From NCBI GenBank assembly GCA_002717185.1, contig PBDC01000026.1, positions 49,948-113,198 of the forward strand: a stretch of DNA of 63,251 bases, in the 5' to 3' direction. Source of the DNA: Rhodospirillaceae bacterium (GTDB lineage: Bacteria; Pseudomonadota; Alphaproteobacteria; UBA8366; GCA-2717185). Shown in pieces: positions 9,613 to 18,932 of the stretch. Both the position numbers and the translations under genes were made by a program. The notes below the pieces were generated by a model that saw only the letters and a program-made list of their open reading frames with translations, was not told the DNA's origin and made no database searches. The first letter of the stretch is position 1. Every line of letters begins with the position of its first letter.

Positions 9613-9775
9613 AAAAGCACTCGCAAGCACCCCGATGAAAGGGTAATTACTCTCAGAGCGGTAAATATCGATTTGCTTGACGCGCTGAGAAAATCTGCCG
9701 ATAGTCGCGCTCGCGTTTCAAGGCTCAGATGCAGTTCAGTTATTCGGCAAAATTTCCACAAAAAAAGGGGGAGTC
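9613..9775 (+). other. metK upstream leader region
   Basis: Noncoding stretch before metK. It contains an imperfect inverted repeat, CTCAGAGCG at about 9653 against CGCGCTGAG at about 9680, and ends with AAAAAAAGGGGGAGTC, a strong ribosome binding site. metK leaders in alphaproteobacteria may carry SAM-responsive riboswitches, but I could not recognise a SAM-II, SAM-V or SAM/SAH core here. Part of it may be the tail of the decayed XRE gene. Confidence 0.3.
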
Positions 9776-10966
9776 GTGGCACAAGGCGATTTTCTATTCA
9801 CCAGCGAGTCGGTTTCCGAAGGTCATCCCGACAAAGTTAGCGATCGCATTTCCGACGAAGTGGTAGACCTATTCCTCGGTGCTGACCCACATTCTCGCGT
9901 CGCGTGCGAAACCCTATGCACGACGAACCGTATCGTTCTTGCTGGTGAACTTCGGGGGCCGGAAGGGCTTATTGACGGCACCGGCCAAGTCAACGCTGAA
10001 CAGCTAGAACAAATCGCCCGCAATGCGGTCCGCGAAATCGGCTACGAACAAGATGGGTTTCATTGGAAGAACCTCGATTTTCAGTGTCACTTGCACGGGC
10101 AGTCGGTCGATATCGCGCAAGGCGTCGATGCGGCTGGCAATAAAGACGAAGGAGCCGGTGATCAGGGTCTAATGTTCGGCTACGCCTGCCGTGAGACTGA
10201 TGCTCTGATGCCGGCGGCAATCCACTATAGCCATGAAATTCTGCGCCGAATGGCTGAAGCCCGGCACACGAATACAATCTCCGGCTTGGGGCCGGATTCG
10301 AAAAGTCAAATCACGCTTCTTTATGAAAACGGTGTCCCGGTCCGGGCCACCTCAGTCGTCGTCTCTACGCAACATGACGAACGATTAGAACAATCAGATG
10401 TGCGAGAAATCGTCCGCCCATTCGTTGAAGGCGTCTTGCCGAACGGATGGATGTGCCCAGAAGACGAATTTTACGTTAATCCCACCGGCCGTTTCGTAAT
10501 CGGCGGCCCGGATAGCGATGCCGGAGTCACGGGCCGAAAGATTATTGTCGACACCTATGGCGGCGCGGCGCCACATGGCGGCGGCGCTTTTTCCGGCAAG
10601 GATCCCTCGAAGGTCGATCGGTCAGCCGCGTATGCCGCCCGCTATGTTGCAAAAAATATCGTTGCTGCCAGCCTGGCGCAAAGGTGCGAGATTCAGGTGG
10701 CCTATGCCATCGGCGTTGCGAAACCGCTCTCCGTCTACATCCATACCAAGGGAACCGGAACAGTCTCGGACAACAAACTGGCGGGCGCCGTAAGCGAGGT
10801 GATGGACCTCAGCCCACGCAATATCCGTGAACATTTGAATCTGAGCCGGCCGATCTACGTGCCGACTTCGGCTTATGGTCATTTCGGGCGCAAACCAACC
10901 GCCAATGGCGGGTTCTCATGGGAGCGGACAGATCTCGTCGAAGATCTGAAAGCCGCTTTGACCTGA
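9776..10966 (+). CDS. metK: S-adenosylmethionine synthetase
   Basis: A 396-residue enzyme making SAM from methionine and ATP. Visible family motifs are [16 protein letters not shown] near the N terminus, [12 protein letters not shown] in the middle, and [19 protein letters not shown] followed by ARYVAKN. The GTG start is preceded by AGGGGGAG at good spacing. Its product is the methyl donor for the neighbouring trmB and the radical-SAM cofactor for miaB. A slightly divergent version of the family insert ([17 protein letters not shown]) is typical of alphaproteobacteria. Confidence 0.96.
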   Translation: MAQGDFLFTSESVSEGHPDKVSDRISDEVVDLFLGADPHSRVACETLCTTNRIVLAGELRGPEGLIDGTGQVNAEQLEQIARNAVREIGYEQDGFHWKNLDFQCHLHGQSVDIAQGVDAAGNKDEGAGDQGLMFGYACRETDALMPAAIHYSHEILRRMAEARHTNTISGLGPDSKSQITLLYENGVPVRATSVVVSTQHDERLEQSDVREIVRPFVEGVLPNGWMCPEDEFYVNPTGRFVIGGPDSDAGVTGRKIIVDTYGGAAPHGGGAFSGKDPSKVDRSAAYAARYVAKNIVAASLAQRCEIQVAYAIGVAKPLSVYIHTKGTGTVSDNKLAGAVSEVMDLSPRNIREHLNLSRPIYVPTSAYGHFGRKPTANGGFSWERTDLVEDLKAALT

Positions 10967-11682
10967 CCGGTCTTTTGGCCCCGGGCCCCCATAATAACAA
11001 GAAGATTCTGTACGGCAGACGGCAAGGCCGCCCGCTGCGGAAGGCACAACGGGATCGCCTATCAGGCTTTCTGCCAAAAATCTCAATTGAATCACTCCAA
11101 AGTCTCGACGAACCGCACACGCTGTTCGATCCACCAGTGAAAGTCATATGGCTTGAAGTCGGGTTTGGCGGCGGCGAGCATCTTGCGGCGCAAGCTCAGG
11201 CGCATACAGAGATAGGTTTCATCGGCTGCGAACCCTTTATTAACGGTGTGGCCAGCCTAGTCCGAACCGTGGAAATAGCGGACATCAAGAACATCCGGGT
11301 TTACGCGGGAGACGCTCGCCTTCTCATCAAAGCGTTGCCAGACCGATCGATAGAAAGGTGTTTCATTCTGTTTCCTGACCCCTGGCCGAAGCGTCGGCAT
11401 CATCGTCGACGCATCATCTCGCCGGAAACGCTCACCGAGTTGGCCCGTGTCATGGTCGATAGCGCGCGGCTTCGCATGGCCAGCGATCATCGCGATTATG
11501 TGCGTTGGATGCTGTCCCTCACACTGCGGAATGGTGCGTTCGAATGGCGCGCGAAAGGGCCGGATGATTGGCGTACCCGCCCCCATGATTGGCCGGCAAC
11601 CCGATACGAAGAAAAAGCGGCGCAACGGGGCGAAACAAGCATCTATCTCGAGTTCATCCGACGCGCCCATGCAGATAAATAG
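10918..11682 (+). CDS. trmB: tRNA (guanine-N7-)-methyltransferase TrmB
   Basis: A 254-residue SAM-dependent Rossmann methyltransferase forming m7G46 in tRNA variable loops. The SAM-binding motif is [10 protein letters not shown] at about residues 80-89, and the family signature is [15 protein letters not shown] at about 151-165 followed by [13 protein letters not shown]. The ATG at 10918 would overlap metK by 49 bases; TTG at 10974 is an alternative closer to a non-overlapping start, so the first about 18 residues are uncertain. metK-trmB adjacency is conserved. Confidence 0.92.
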   Translation: MGADRSRRRSESRFDLTGLLAPGPHNNKKILYGRRQGRPLRKAQRDRLSGFLPKISIESLQSLDEPHTLFDPPVKVIWLEVGFGGGEHLAAQAQAHTEIGFIGCEPFINGVASLVRTVEIADIKNIRVYAGDARLLIKALPDRSIERCFILFPDPWPKRRHHRRRIISPETLTELARVMVDSARLRMASDHRDYVRWMLSLTLRNGAFEWRAKGPDDWRTRPHDWPATRYEEKAAQRGETSIYLEFIRRAHADK

Positions 11683-11750
11683 CTTGAGAAAGACGGCCAT
11701 ATAGCTTAAACAGCTGATTAATCCCATAAGCCGTTTAATCGGTTAATGTT

Positions 11751-11779
11751 GTGGGTGGGCCCAGTGCCCGCCCTTTTTT
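11751..11779 (+). promoter_or_regulatory. Terminator-like hairpin in the rimP leader
   Basis: GGGTGGGC (11753-11760) pairs with GCCCGCCC (11766-11773) through one G-U pair around a 5-base loop, followed at once by six T. This is an intrinsic-terminator shape placed just before the rimP start. A similar hairpin before rimP recurs in alphaproteobacteria; since nusA is in this operon it could be an attenuator controlled by NusA. An ATG at 11751 lies inside the stem, one reason to reject it as the rimP start. Confidence 0.65.
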
Positions 11780-11801
11780 AATTCCGTTCGGGAGCGGAGA
11801 T

Positions 11802-12290
11802 TTGGACCCTTCGAGGCGCGTTGAAACCATCATTAGGCCGATCCTGCAAAATATGGGTTTCGATCTGGTGCGCGTCCGGATTTCCGGAGCGGGGCAACGA
11901 ACGTTGCAAATCATGGCAGAACGCTTGGATGACGGCATGATGACAGTTGAGGATTGCGCTACAATCAGCAGATCTATTTCGGCGTTGCTTGATGTGGAAG
12001 ACCCGATCGAGGGCAGCTATTCGCTAGAAGTTAGTTCGCCCGGACTGGACCGGCCGCTGACCCGACCGCAGGACTACACGAGGTTCACAGGACTAGAGAT
12101 AAAAATTGAGCTGCGCCTCCCAATAAATGGGCAGCGGCGCTTTCGTGGCCGGATCGCAGGTTTTGCGGATGATCAGGTACAGCTAGATTCGGAAGGCACG
12201 CTTTTATCGATTCCTTACGCGGATATAGAGCGCGCAAAACTAATCTTAAACGACGAATTGCTGGCCTTAGCCAGCGAAACGCAACATTAG
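11802..12290 (+). CDS. rimP: Ribosome maturation factor RimP
   Basis: A 162-residue RimP needed for 30S subunit maturation. Family segments are IIRPILQNMGFDLVRVRISG near the N terminus, MTVEDCATISRSISALLDVEDPIEGSYSLEVSSPGLDRPLTRP in the middle, and an Sm-like C-terminal domain (FRGRIAGFADDQVQLD). I chose the TTG at 11802, after GGGAGCGGAG, because it starts where the family starts and lies beyond the leader hairpin; the in-frame ATG at 11751 adds 17 non-conserved residues. It heads the rimP-nusA-ylxR-infB-rbfA-truB-rpsO-pnp operon. Confidence 0.9.
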   Translation: MDPSRRVETIIRPILQNMGFDLVRVRISGAGQRTLQIMAERLDDGMMTVEDCATISRSISALLDVEDPIEGSYSLEVSSPGLDRPLTRPQDYTRFTGLEIKIELRLPINGQRRFRGRIAGFADDQVQLDSEGTLLSIPYADIERAKLILNDELLALASETQH

Positions 12291-12317
12291 GAAACCGTGC
12301 GAGAGGCGGATAGGGAC

Positions 12318-13924
12318 ATGGAAGCCGTTGCGAATCTGACAATGGAAATCCTGCAGGTTGCCGACACAGTGGCCCGAGACAAGGGTATCGGCCGAGAGCA
12401 GGTACTCGAAGCGATGGAACAAGCCATCCAGAAAGCTGGCCGGACAAAATACGGTCTAGAGCACGATATTCGCGCGACGATCGATCGCAAGACCGGCAGC
12501 ATCCAACTGGCGCGTTATCTGGAGGTGGTTGAAGAGGTAGAGAACGAGGCAACACAGCTGACGGTCCATCAAGCGCATCACAGGAAGGCCGACGTCGTTC
12601 TCGGCGAATTTCTCGTCGATCCGCTACCGCCGATCGATTTCGGCCGCATTGCCGCGCAAACCGCTAAACAGGTTATTGTTCAACGTGTGCGCGAAGCCGA
12701 ACGCGAACGACAGTTGAGGAATACAAGGATCGCGTTGGAGAGATCGTGAACGGCCTTGTTAAACGAGTCGAGTTCGGCAATGTCACGGTCGATCTCGGTC
12801 GCGCCGAAGGAGTGCTGCGGCGCGACGAGTTCCTACCGCGCGAGCATTTTCGCCGTAACGAACGGGTCCGTGCTTACATTTACGACGTACGGCAGGAACC
12901 TCGCGGTCCGCAAATTTTCCTCTCGCGCACCCATCCGCAATTTATGGCTAAATTATTTTCTCAAGAAGTCCCGGAGATCTACGACGGAATCATAGAGATC
13001 GACGCCGTGGCACGCGATGCGGGAAGTCGAGCAAAGATCGCGGTGCATTCGAACGATAGCAGTATCGACCCGGTCGGTGCTTGCGTCGGCATGCGCGGCA
13101 GCCGCGTGCAAGCCGTAGTCTCCGAATTGCAGGGTGAAAAAATTGACATCATCCCGTGGTCTCCGGATCCCGCCACCTTCGTCGTCAACGCCTTAGCGCC
13201 GGCCGAAGTGGCCAAGATCGTTCTGGACGAAGATCAGAATAAGATAGAGGTCGTCGTGCCTGACGACCAGCTGAGTCTGGCAATTGGCCGCCGCGGTCAA
13301 AATGTACGGCTGGCCTCGATGCTAACCGCTTGGGATATCGACATCCTGACCGAAGAGGAGGAATCGGAACGTCGACAAAAAGAATTCCTGTCGCGCAGCG
13401 CACGGTTCATCGAAGCACTCGATATCGACGATGTCATTGCACATCTGCTGGTCACTGAAGGGTTCTCCTCTGTCGAGGAAGTCGCCTATGTGCCGACTGA
13501 AGATGTCTCATCGATTGAAGGGTTTGATGACGATCTGGCAGCAGAGCTACAGAATCGGGCGCGGAATTTCCTAGAAGCGGAGAGTAACCGCTTGATCAAG
13601 GAGCGCCGTGATCTAGGCGTCACGGACGAATTAGCTGAACTGCCCGGCTTGACGGGGCCTATGCTGGTCAAGCTAGGTCAAGGAGAAGTGAAGACGTTGG
13701 AGGATTTTGCTGATTTGGCTTCCGACGAATTGATCGATCCAGAAGAAGGCATTCTAGCTTCCTTCGATATTCGGGAATCCGTAGCGAACGACTTAATCAT
13801 GAAAGCCCGAGTTGCGGCTGGTTGGTTTACCGAAGAGGAACTTCGGGCCGCCGAGCTAGAGAAGCTGGCAGACGAAGAACGCGCGGCGGAGGAAGCCGAG
13901 GGTGGTAAAGAGATGACGATGTAA
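12318..13924 (+). CDS. nusA: Transcription termination/antitermination factor NusA, interrupted by an apparent 1-base deletion
   Basis: NusA read in two frames. The first (to 12749) gives the N-terminal domain up to AERERQ, then runs into a non-family tail LRNTRIALERS. The second (usable from GTG 12746) gives S1 (VNGLVKRVEFGNVTVDLG), KH1 and KH2 (IGRRGQNVRLAS) and the two C-terminal acidic repeats. Inserting one base after CAG at 12711-12713 restores Q-F-E-E-Y-K-D-R-V-G-E-I-V-N-G, the family sequence, so one base seems missing near 12714-12715. NusA is normally essential, so an assembly or read error, ribosomal frameshifting, or a real split by the GTGA overlap at 12746-12749 are the options. 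The ATG at 12318 fits the family better than the GTG at 12297. Confidence 0.88.
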
Positions 13925-13946
13925 TTAGGGAACAAAGATCTCAGGC

Positions 13947-14573
13947 ATGGCAGTAAGCAGCGCAATAACCGAACAGCCAGCAGGCAAAGAGGCAAGGCCG
14001 CTTCGCCTTTGCGTAGTATCCAATCGATGCATGCCAAAGGACGAGATGGTGCGTTTTGTAGTAGGACCGCATAATATGGTTGTGCCAGACATTATTGGTA
14101 GGCTGCCCGGCCGCGGAATATGGTTGAGCGCCGACCGGAATGTCATTAAGACGGCCTGCAACCGCAACCTCTTTGCATATGCGGCGCGCCAAAAGGTTCA
14201 GGTCAGTGATGCCTTGGACGACCAAGTTGAGGAGCTGTTGGTTCAGCGCTGCACTGAGTTCCTAGGCTTAGCACGTCGTGCAGGCCAGGCGGTCTCGGGG
14301 TTCGTTAAAGTAAAAGGCTGGCTGCGGGAGGGGCGTGCAGCTATCTTACTCGCAGCGTCCGACGGATCGAACGTCGGGCGCCGCAAACTTCGGCAATCCG
14401 CCGGCAATTTTTCGGAGGTGTGCTTGCTTCGATCGGCCGAGCTCGGCGTTGCGTTCGGCCGTGAAGAAACAGTGCATGCCGCTTTGGCTCCAGGCGGTTT
14501 AGCGGAGAATTTTTTAGAAACTGCGGCGCGTTTATCCGGCTTCCGTCCGGTAAACAGGAAATGCGATGAGTGA
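13947..14573 (+). CDS. ylxR: YlxR/DUF448 RNA-binding protein fused to an L7Ae-like domain
   Basis: A 208-residue protein, in the typical nusA-ylxR-infB position. The N-terminal YlxR domain (about residues 20-95) shows [20 protein letters not shown] and the hallmark [13 protein letters not shown]. The C-terminal half (about 105-190; [35 protein letters not shown]) is an L7Ae/YlxQ-like fold, the fused form common in alphaproteobacteria. Both parts are expected to bind RNA. The usual TGE/TRE motif after CVV is SNR here. The 3' end overlaps infB by eight bases. Confidence 0.9.
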   Translation: MAVSSAITEQPAGKEARPLRLCVVSNRCMPKDEMVRFVVGPHNMVVPDIIGRLPGRGIWLSADRNVIKTACNRNLFAYAARQKVQVSDALDDQVEELLVQRCTEFLGLARRAGQAVSGFVKVKGWLREGRAAILLAASDGSNVGRRKLRQSAGNFSEVCLLRSAELGVAFGREETVHAALAPGGLAENFLETAARLSGFRPVNRKCDE

Positions 14574-17109
14574 AATTAAGACACAAGAGAACAAGCTAAG
14601 CCTGAACAAGCCCGGGCGATTGGAGCTGAAGAAGACGGTCGAAACCGGCCAGGTTCGACAAAGCTTCAGCCATGGCCGCACGAAAGCTGTCACAGTCGAG
14701 GTCAAGCGCAAGCGGACATTTGAACGTGGCACTGGTGGCGGAATGCAAGAGGTTAAGGCCAAAGCAGATGGCATTGCCGTCGGTGACGACGCCGCGTCAG
14801 TCGCCCAGAGTCGACTGACCGAAGACGAACGCGCCACGCGGTTGCGGGCATTGCACGGTGCTGTAGAAGACGCCGAACGCCGACGCCTGGAAGAGACAGA
14901 ACGCCATCATAAGGAAGAAGAGATAAAGAAGAAGCGGGAAGAAGAAGCCCGCAAAGCAGAAGAGGAAGAACGACGCAAATCCGAAGAGGAGGCCCGCAAG
15001 AAGGCAGAAGCCGAAGCGGCAGCTCAAGCGACAGAAAGTGCGGCCGAGGCAGAGGCTGCTATCGAGAGGGCGCGCAGCGCGCCCGCTCGCAAAGCGGAAG
15101 CAGCCCCCAGCACCGACGAAAAAAAGGGTCGCGGCCGGCGTAGCACAGGCAAGGTCGATGCCAAACAGACACAGACCCTGCGGGCACGGCAGGAGCCGCG
15201 CCGTCGTTCGGCGAAGCTGACGATTTCACAGGCTTTGGAATCGGAAGACGGCACCATAGAGCGCGCACGCAGCATCGCGTCACTGAAGCGCGCCCGAGAA
15301 CGCGAAAAACAGCAGGCACGTCAGCTGGCCGGCGAACTCGACTCGACAAATATCGTGCGCGACGTGGTCATTCCAGAAACCATAACTGTAGCCGACCTAG
15401 CAAATCGTATGGCCATACGTGGCACAGATGTGGTCAAGGCGCTTATGAAGTCTGGGGTTATGGCCAACATCAATCAGATCATCGATGCGGACACCGCGGA
15501 GCTTGTGGTCAGCGAGTTTGGACACCGTGTCCGTCGCGTCTCGGAATCCGATGTCGAAATTGGTCTTGAAGGCGGGCCTGACGACGAGGAGTTTATGGTT
15601 CCGCGCGCGCCAATCGTCACTGTTATGGGGCATGTCGATCACGGCAAAACTTCATTGCTTGATGCTTTGCGTAAGACAGATGTGGCATCTGGTGAAGCCG
15701 GTGGAATCACGCAACATATCGGTGCCTATCAGGTCAATTTGTCCAGCGGCGCGCAGATCACATTCCTCGACACGCCGGGCCATGCAGCGTTCACGTCGAT
15801 GCGTGCCCGGGGGGCCAGCGTGACCGATCTGGTTGTGCTCGTCATCGCCGCCGAAGACAGCGTACAGCCGCAAACCGCAGAAGCGATCAGCCATGCCAAG
15901 GCTGGAGACGTGCCAATCATTGTCGCGATCAACAAGATCGACCGTCCCGACGCGGACCCGAGCCGAATCCGCAACGAGCTGCTGTCACACGAGATCGTCG
16001 TCGAAAGCCTTGGCGGCGACGTGCAGGACATAGAAATCTCCGCTACGGAGGGTATCAATCTCGATGGGCTAGAAGAAGCCATCACACTGCAAGCTGAGTT
16101 GATGGAGCTCAGCGCGAATCCCGACCGGACAGGGCAAGGTGCTGTCGTTGAAGCGCGACTGGAGCGTGGCCGCGGTGCGGTTGCGACGCTTCTGGTTCAG
16201 CGGGGCACCCTGAAGATCGGCGATGTTTTTGTCGCCGGCCCAGAATGGGGCCGGGTGCGTGCCCTGATCAATGACCGCGGTGAAAATATCAAGGAAGCCG
16301 GGCCCTCGACGCCAGTGGAGGTCCTAGGGCTGCAAGGCGCACCAAATGCGGGTGACGAGTTTGCCGTCGTTGAAGACGAAGCGCGCGCCCGCGAAATTAC
16401 CGAATATCGCAAACGCAAAGTGCGAGATTCTGAGCTCGCATCCAGTGCCCGCGGTACGCTTGAACAGATATTCGATCAGATCAAGGAAGGTGAAGCGGCA
16501 ACAGCGCCGATCCTAATTAAAGGCGATGTGCACGGGTCGGTCGAAGCGATTAGCGTGGCATTACAGAACCTCGCAACTGACGAGGTCGAGTTCTCAATGC
16601 TGCACACCGGTGTGGGTGGTATCACCGAATCCGATGTTGGGCTCGCAGGCGCCTCAAATGCTGTGATTCTCGGCTTTAACGTGCGCGCCAATCCGCAAGC
16701 ACGCGAAGCGGCCAAGCAGGAAGGTGTCGATATCCGCTACTATTCGATCATCTACGACTTGATCGATGACATGAAGCAGCTCCTGGGCGGCTTACTGGCG
16801 CCAGAAATCCGTGAAAACATTATTGGTTATGCCGACGTGCGCGAGGTCTTCAACATCAGCAAGGTCGGCAGAGTCGCCGGCTGCTACGTCACCGAAGGCC
16901 TTATCCGCCGAGGTACGAAATGCCGACTATTGCGCGATCAGGTCGTCGTATTCGACGGCAACCTCAAAACGCTCCGGCGCTTTAAGGACGACGTCCGTGA
17001 GGTACAAAACGCCTTTGAGTGCGGTATAGCATTTGAGAACTACAATGACATCAAGCAGGGCGATGTCATCGAATGCTACGAAGTAGAGGAAGTTAAGCGC
17101 GCGCTTTAG
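14566..17109 (+). CDS. infB: Translation initiation factor IF-2
   Basis: An 847-residue GTPase that brings fMet-tRNA to the 30S subunit. The first about 230 residues are a charged, low-complexity and probably coiled segment (runs of E, K, R and A around residues 100-160). An IF2_N module follows ([23 protein letters not shown] region, about 270-310). The G domain has G1 GHVDHGKTS at about 353-361, G3 DTPGHAAF and G4 NKID. Beta-barrel domain II, domain III ([12 protein letters not shown]) and the C-terminal fMet-tRNA binding domain complete it. Length and order are normal. Confidence 0.97.
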   Translation: MSEIKTQENKLSLNKPGRLELKKTVETGQVRQSFSHGRTKAVTVEVKRKRTFERGTGGGMQEVKAKADGIAVGDDAASVAQSRLTEDERATRLRALHGAVEDAERRRLEETERHHKEEEIKKKREEEARKAEEEERRKSEEEARKKAEAEAAAQATESAAEAEAAIERARSAPARKAEAAPSTDEKKGRGRRSTGKVDAKQTQTLRARQEPRRRSAKLTISQALESEDGTIERARSIASLKRAREREKQQARQLAGELDSTNIVRDVVIPETITVADLANRMAIRGTDVVKALMKSGVMANINQIIDADTAELVVSEFGHRVRRVSESDVEIGLEGGPDDEEFMVPRAPIVTVMGHVDHGKTSLLDALRKTDVASGEAGGITQHIGAYQVNLSSGAQITFLDTPGHAAFTSMRARGASVTDLVVLVIAAEDSVQPQTAEAISHAKAGDVPIIVAINKIDRPDADPSRIRNELLSHEIVVESLGGDVQDIEISATEGINLDGLEEAITLQAELMELSANPDRTGQGAVVEARLERGRGAVATLLVQRGTLKIGDVFVAGPEWGRVRALINDRGENIKEAGPSTPVEVLGLQGAPNAGDEFAVVEDEARAREITEYRKRKVRDSELASSARGTLEQIFDQIKEGEAATAPILIKGDVHGSVEAISVALQNLATDEVEFSMLHTGVGGITESDVGLAGASNAVILGFNVRANPQAREAAKQEGVDIRYYSIIYDLIDDMKQLLGGLLAPEIRENIIGYADVREVFNISKVGRVAGCYVTEGLIRRGTKCRLLRDQVVVFDGNLKTLRRFKDDVREVQNAFECGIAFENYNDIKQGDVIECYEVEEVKRAL

Positions 17110-17153
17110 CCCGACGAAAATTACCGGACCCCGCAAACCGGGGCGTATTCAAC

Positions 17154-17549
17154 ATGGTAAAGAACAAGCAACCTTCGCAAAGACAGCTCCGCGTGGGCGA
17201 AGCGCTCCGCCACGCCCTATCCGACGTCTTGGAACGTGGCAACTTACGCGATCCCGCCTTTCGCAATATTTCGATCACTGTTACTGAAGTGCGCGCAAGC
17301 CCGGACCTAAAAAACGCGACGGCTTTCGTCATGCCGCTCGGCGGCGAAGCAGCCGATGCAATTGTCGAGGCGTTGGGACGAGCGGCTCCGTTCCTGCGCA
17401 GTGCTATCGCCAAACAGGTCGAGCTACGCCATGTACCGCGCCTACAATTCAAAGTCGATCGGAGTTTCGGTCAAGCCGACCATATCGATGCGTTGTTGCG
17501 TCAGCCCCAAGTAGCCCGCGATTTAGGCGAGAACACCGGTGAGTCGTAG
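17154..17549 (+). CDS. rbfA: 30S ribosome-binding factor RbfA
   Basis: A 131-residue KH-fold protein that aids maturation of the 16S rRNA 5' end and cold adaptation. Family segments are SQRQLRVGEALRHALSDVLERG at the N terminus, ITVTEVRASPDLKNATAFVMPLGG in the middle, and LRHVPRLQFKVDRSFGQADHIDALL at the end. A small GC-rich inverted repeat (CCCCG/CGGGG) lies in the 44-base gap after infB. The 3' end overlaps truB by 11 bases. Confidence 0.94.
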   Translation: MVKNKQPSQRQLRVGEALRHALSDVLERGNLRDPAFRNISITVTEVRASPDLKNATAFVMPLGGEAADAIVEALGRAAPFLRSAIAKQVELRHVPRLQFKVDRSFGQADHIDALLRQPQVARDLGENTGES

Positions 17550-18465
17550 TCGGCGCGGCCGCCCCGTGCATGGCTGGCTGGTCATCGATAAGCCCAGTGG
17601 GATGACCTCAACCGCCGTGGTCAACAAGGTGAAATGGCTACTAGATGCCCGCAAAGCAGGCCATGGCGGCACACTGGACCCAATGGCGACCGGCCTATTA
17701 CCCATCGCATTTGGAGAGGCAACAAAAACCGTCAACCATGTGATGGCTGGCACAAAAGCCTATCGCTTTACTCTTCGCTGGGGCTCTAAAACCAATACCG
17801 ATGATGCCGAGGGCGAAACAATCGAGAAAAGCGACGTCCGGCCGAACCGAGCCACCGTCGAAGCCACTTTAACGCGCTTCGTCGGACGTATCGAGCAGGT
17901 TCCACCAAAATTTTCCGCCGTCAAAATCAATGGTGTCCGCGCTTACAAGCTGGCGCGGGCCGACAAGACGGTGACTTTAAGCCCACGCGAGATCTTTATT
18001 CACGATATCCAGGTCATCGGCATCCCCGATGCAGATCACATGGAGTTTGCCGCCATTAGCGGGAAAGGCGCGTATATGCGAGCGTTGGCACGTGACATAG
18101 CCCAGGCGATTGGCGGATTAGGCCATATTACTGCTCTGAGGCGGACTTCTGTTGGTCCATTTGACGCACAGGACGCGATTTCGCTGGACGAACTAGAGTC
18201 AATTGGTCAAATTGCGGACCGTGAGCAGAAACTGCTTCCGGTTGAGACCGCGCTGGACGACATCCCGGCGCTGGCCGTCACCGAAAGCGAGGCGTTGCGG
18301 TTGAGAAACGGTCAGCCAGTAGCGCTGCTGCGGAAGGCCGATCTTAAACGTATTGCCGAGCTTAAAAACGGCGATACTGTTCTCGCGAAAACGAGTACCA
18401 AGCCCGTGGCGCTCGTGCGCTACGCGGGAGGTGAAGTAAAGCCATTCCGTGTCCTGAAACTTTAA
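17539..18465 (+). CDS. truB: tRNA pseudouridine(55) synthase TruB
   Basis: A 308-residue pseudouridine synthase that isomerises U55 in the T-arm of tRNAs. The N-terminal motif is HGWLVIDKPSGMTS and the catalytic Asp is D47 in HGGTLDPMATG. The later conserved stretches QVPPKFSAVKINGVRAYKLAR and KGAYMRALARDIA are intact, and a short PUA-like C terminus ends with PFRVLKL. GTG start, overlapping rbfA. Confidence 0.95.
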   Translation: MSRSRRGRPVHGWLVIDKPSGMTSTAVVNKVKWLLDARKAGHGGTLDPMATGLLPIAFGEATKTVNHVMAGTKAYRFTLRWGSKTNTDDAEGETIEKSDVRPNRATVEATLTRFVGRIEQVPPKFSAVKINGVRAYKLARADKTVTLSPREIFIHDIQVIGIPDADHMEFAAISGKGAYMRALARDIAQAIGGLGHITALRRTSVGPFDAQDAISLDELESIGQIADREQKLLPVETALDDIPALAVTESEALRLRNGQPVALLRKADLKRIAELKNGDTVLAKTSTKPVALVRYAGGEVKPFRVLKL

Positions 18466-18480
18466 TTCAAGGAGCTATCG

Positions 18481-18750
18481 ATGTCGATCACGGCTGAAAG
18501 AAAACAGGAACTCATTGGCGAGTTCGCTACTAAGTCCAGTGACACGGGCTCACCAGAAGTGCAGATTGCGATCCTGACCGAACGGATCCGAAACCTGACG
18601 GAGCATTTGAAAACACACAAGAAAGACTTTCATTCGCGCCGGGGCCTTCTGATTATCGTCGGACAGCGCCGTCGCTTGCTCGACTACACCAAACAGAAGA
18701 GCCAGGAACGGTACGAAGACCTCATCAAAAGACTGGAATTGCGGCGCTAA
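18481..18750 (+). CDS. rpsO: 30S ribosomal protein S15
   Basis: An 89-residue S15, the usual length. It binds helix 22 of 16S rRNA early in assembly of the 30S platform. Recognised by [23 protein letters not shown], the [11 protein letters not shown] core and RRRLLDYTK. The ATG at 18481 follows AAGGAG. It lies between truB and pnp, the conserved order in proteobacteria. Confidence 0.97.
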   Translation: MSITAERKQELIGEFATKSSDTGSPEVQIAILTERIRNLTEHLKTHKKDFHSRRGLLIIVGQRRRLLDYTKQKSQERYEDLIKRLELRR

Positions 18751-18759
18751 TCGCGCCGC
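18741..18759 (+). promoter_or_regulatory. GC-rich hairpin at the rpsO stop codon
   Basis: GCGGCGC (18741-18747) pairs perfectly with GCGCCGC (18753-18759); the loop holds the rpsO TAA. There is no T-run, so it is not a standard terminator. In enterobacteria the rpsO-pnp gap carries an RNase III/RNase E processing structure controlling pnp; a similar role here is only an inference from position. Confidence 0.4.
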
Positions 18760-18932
18760 TAAGACGTGGCACATTCATCATGTGCGCAAAAGGCGCCATG
18801 TCCCGCACAAAAACGACAACAATATCGGATGCCCCGTCGCACGCCATTCATCCTCCAGAGTGGCACGACAGCATTCGCAGGCATGGGTCTGCCAATGTGG
18901 CTTTCCGAAGGACTGTATGTGAAGGAATATAA

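Noticed and set aside
11751..11801. ATG at 11751 as the rimP start
   Set aside because: It lies in the stem of the leader hairpin and the added residues are not conserved; TTG at 11802 has a ribosome binding site.
12297..13924. nusA as two genuine genes
   Set aside because: The first frame ends in a tail with no family match while a one-base insertion restores the exact NusA sequence, so a deletion or read error is simpler. The GTGA overlap is noted but not taken as proof of coupling.
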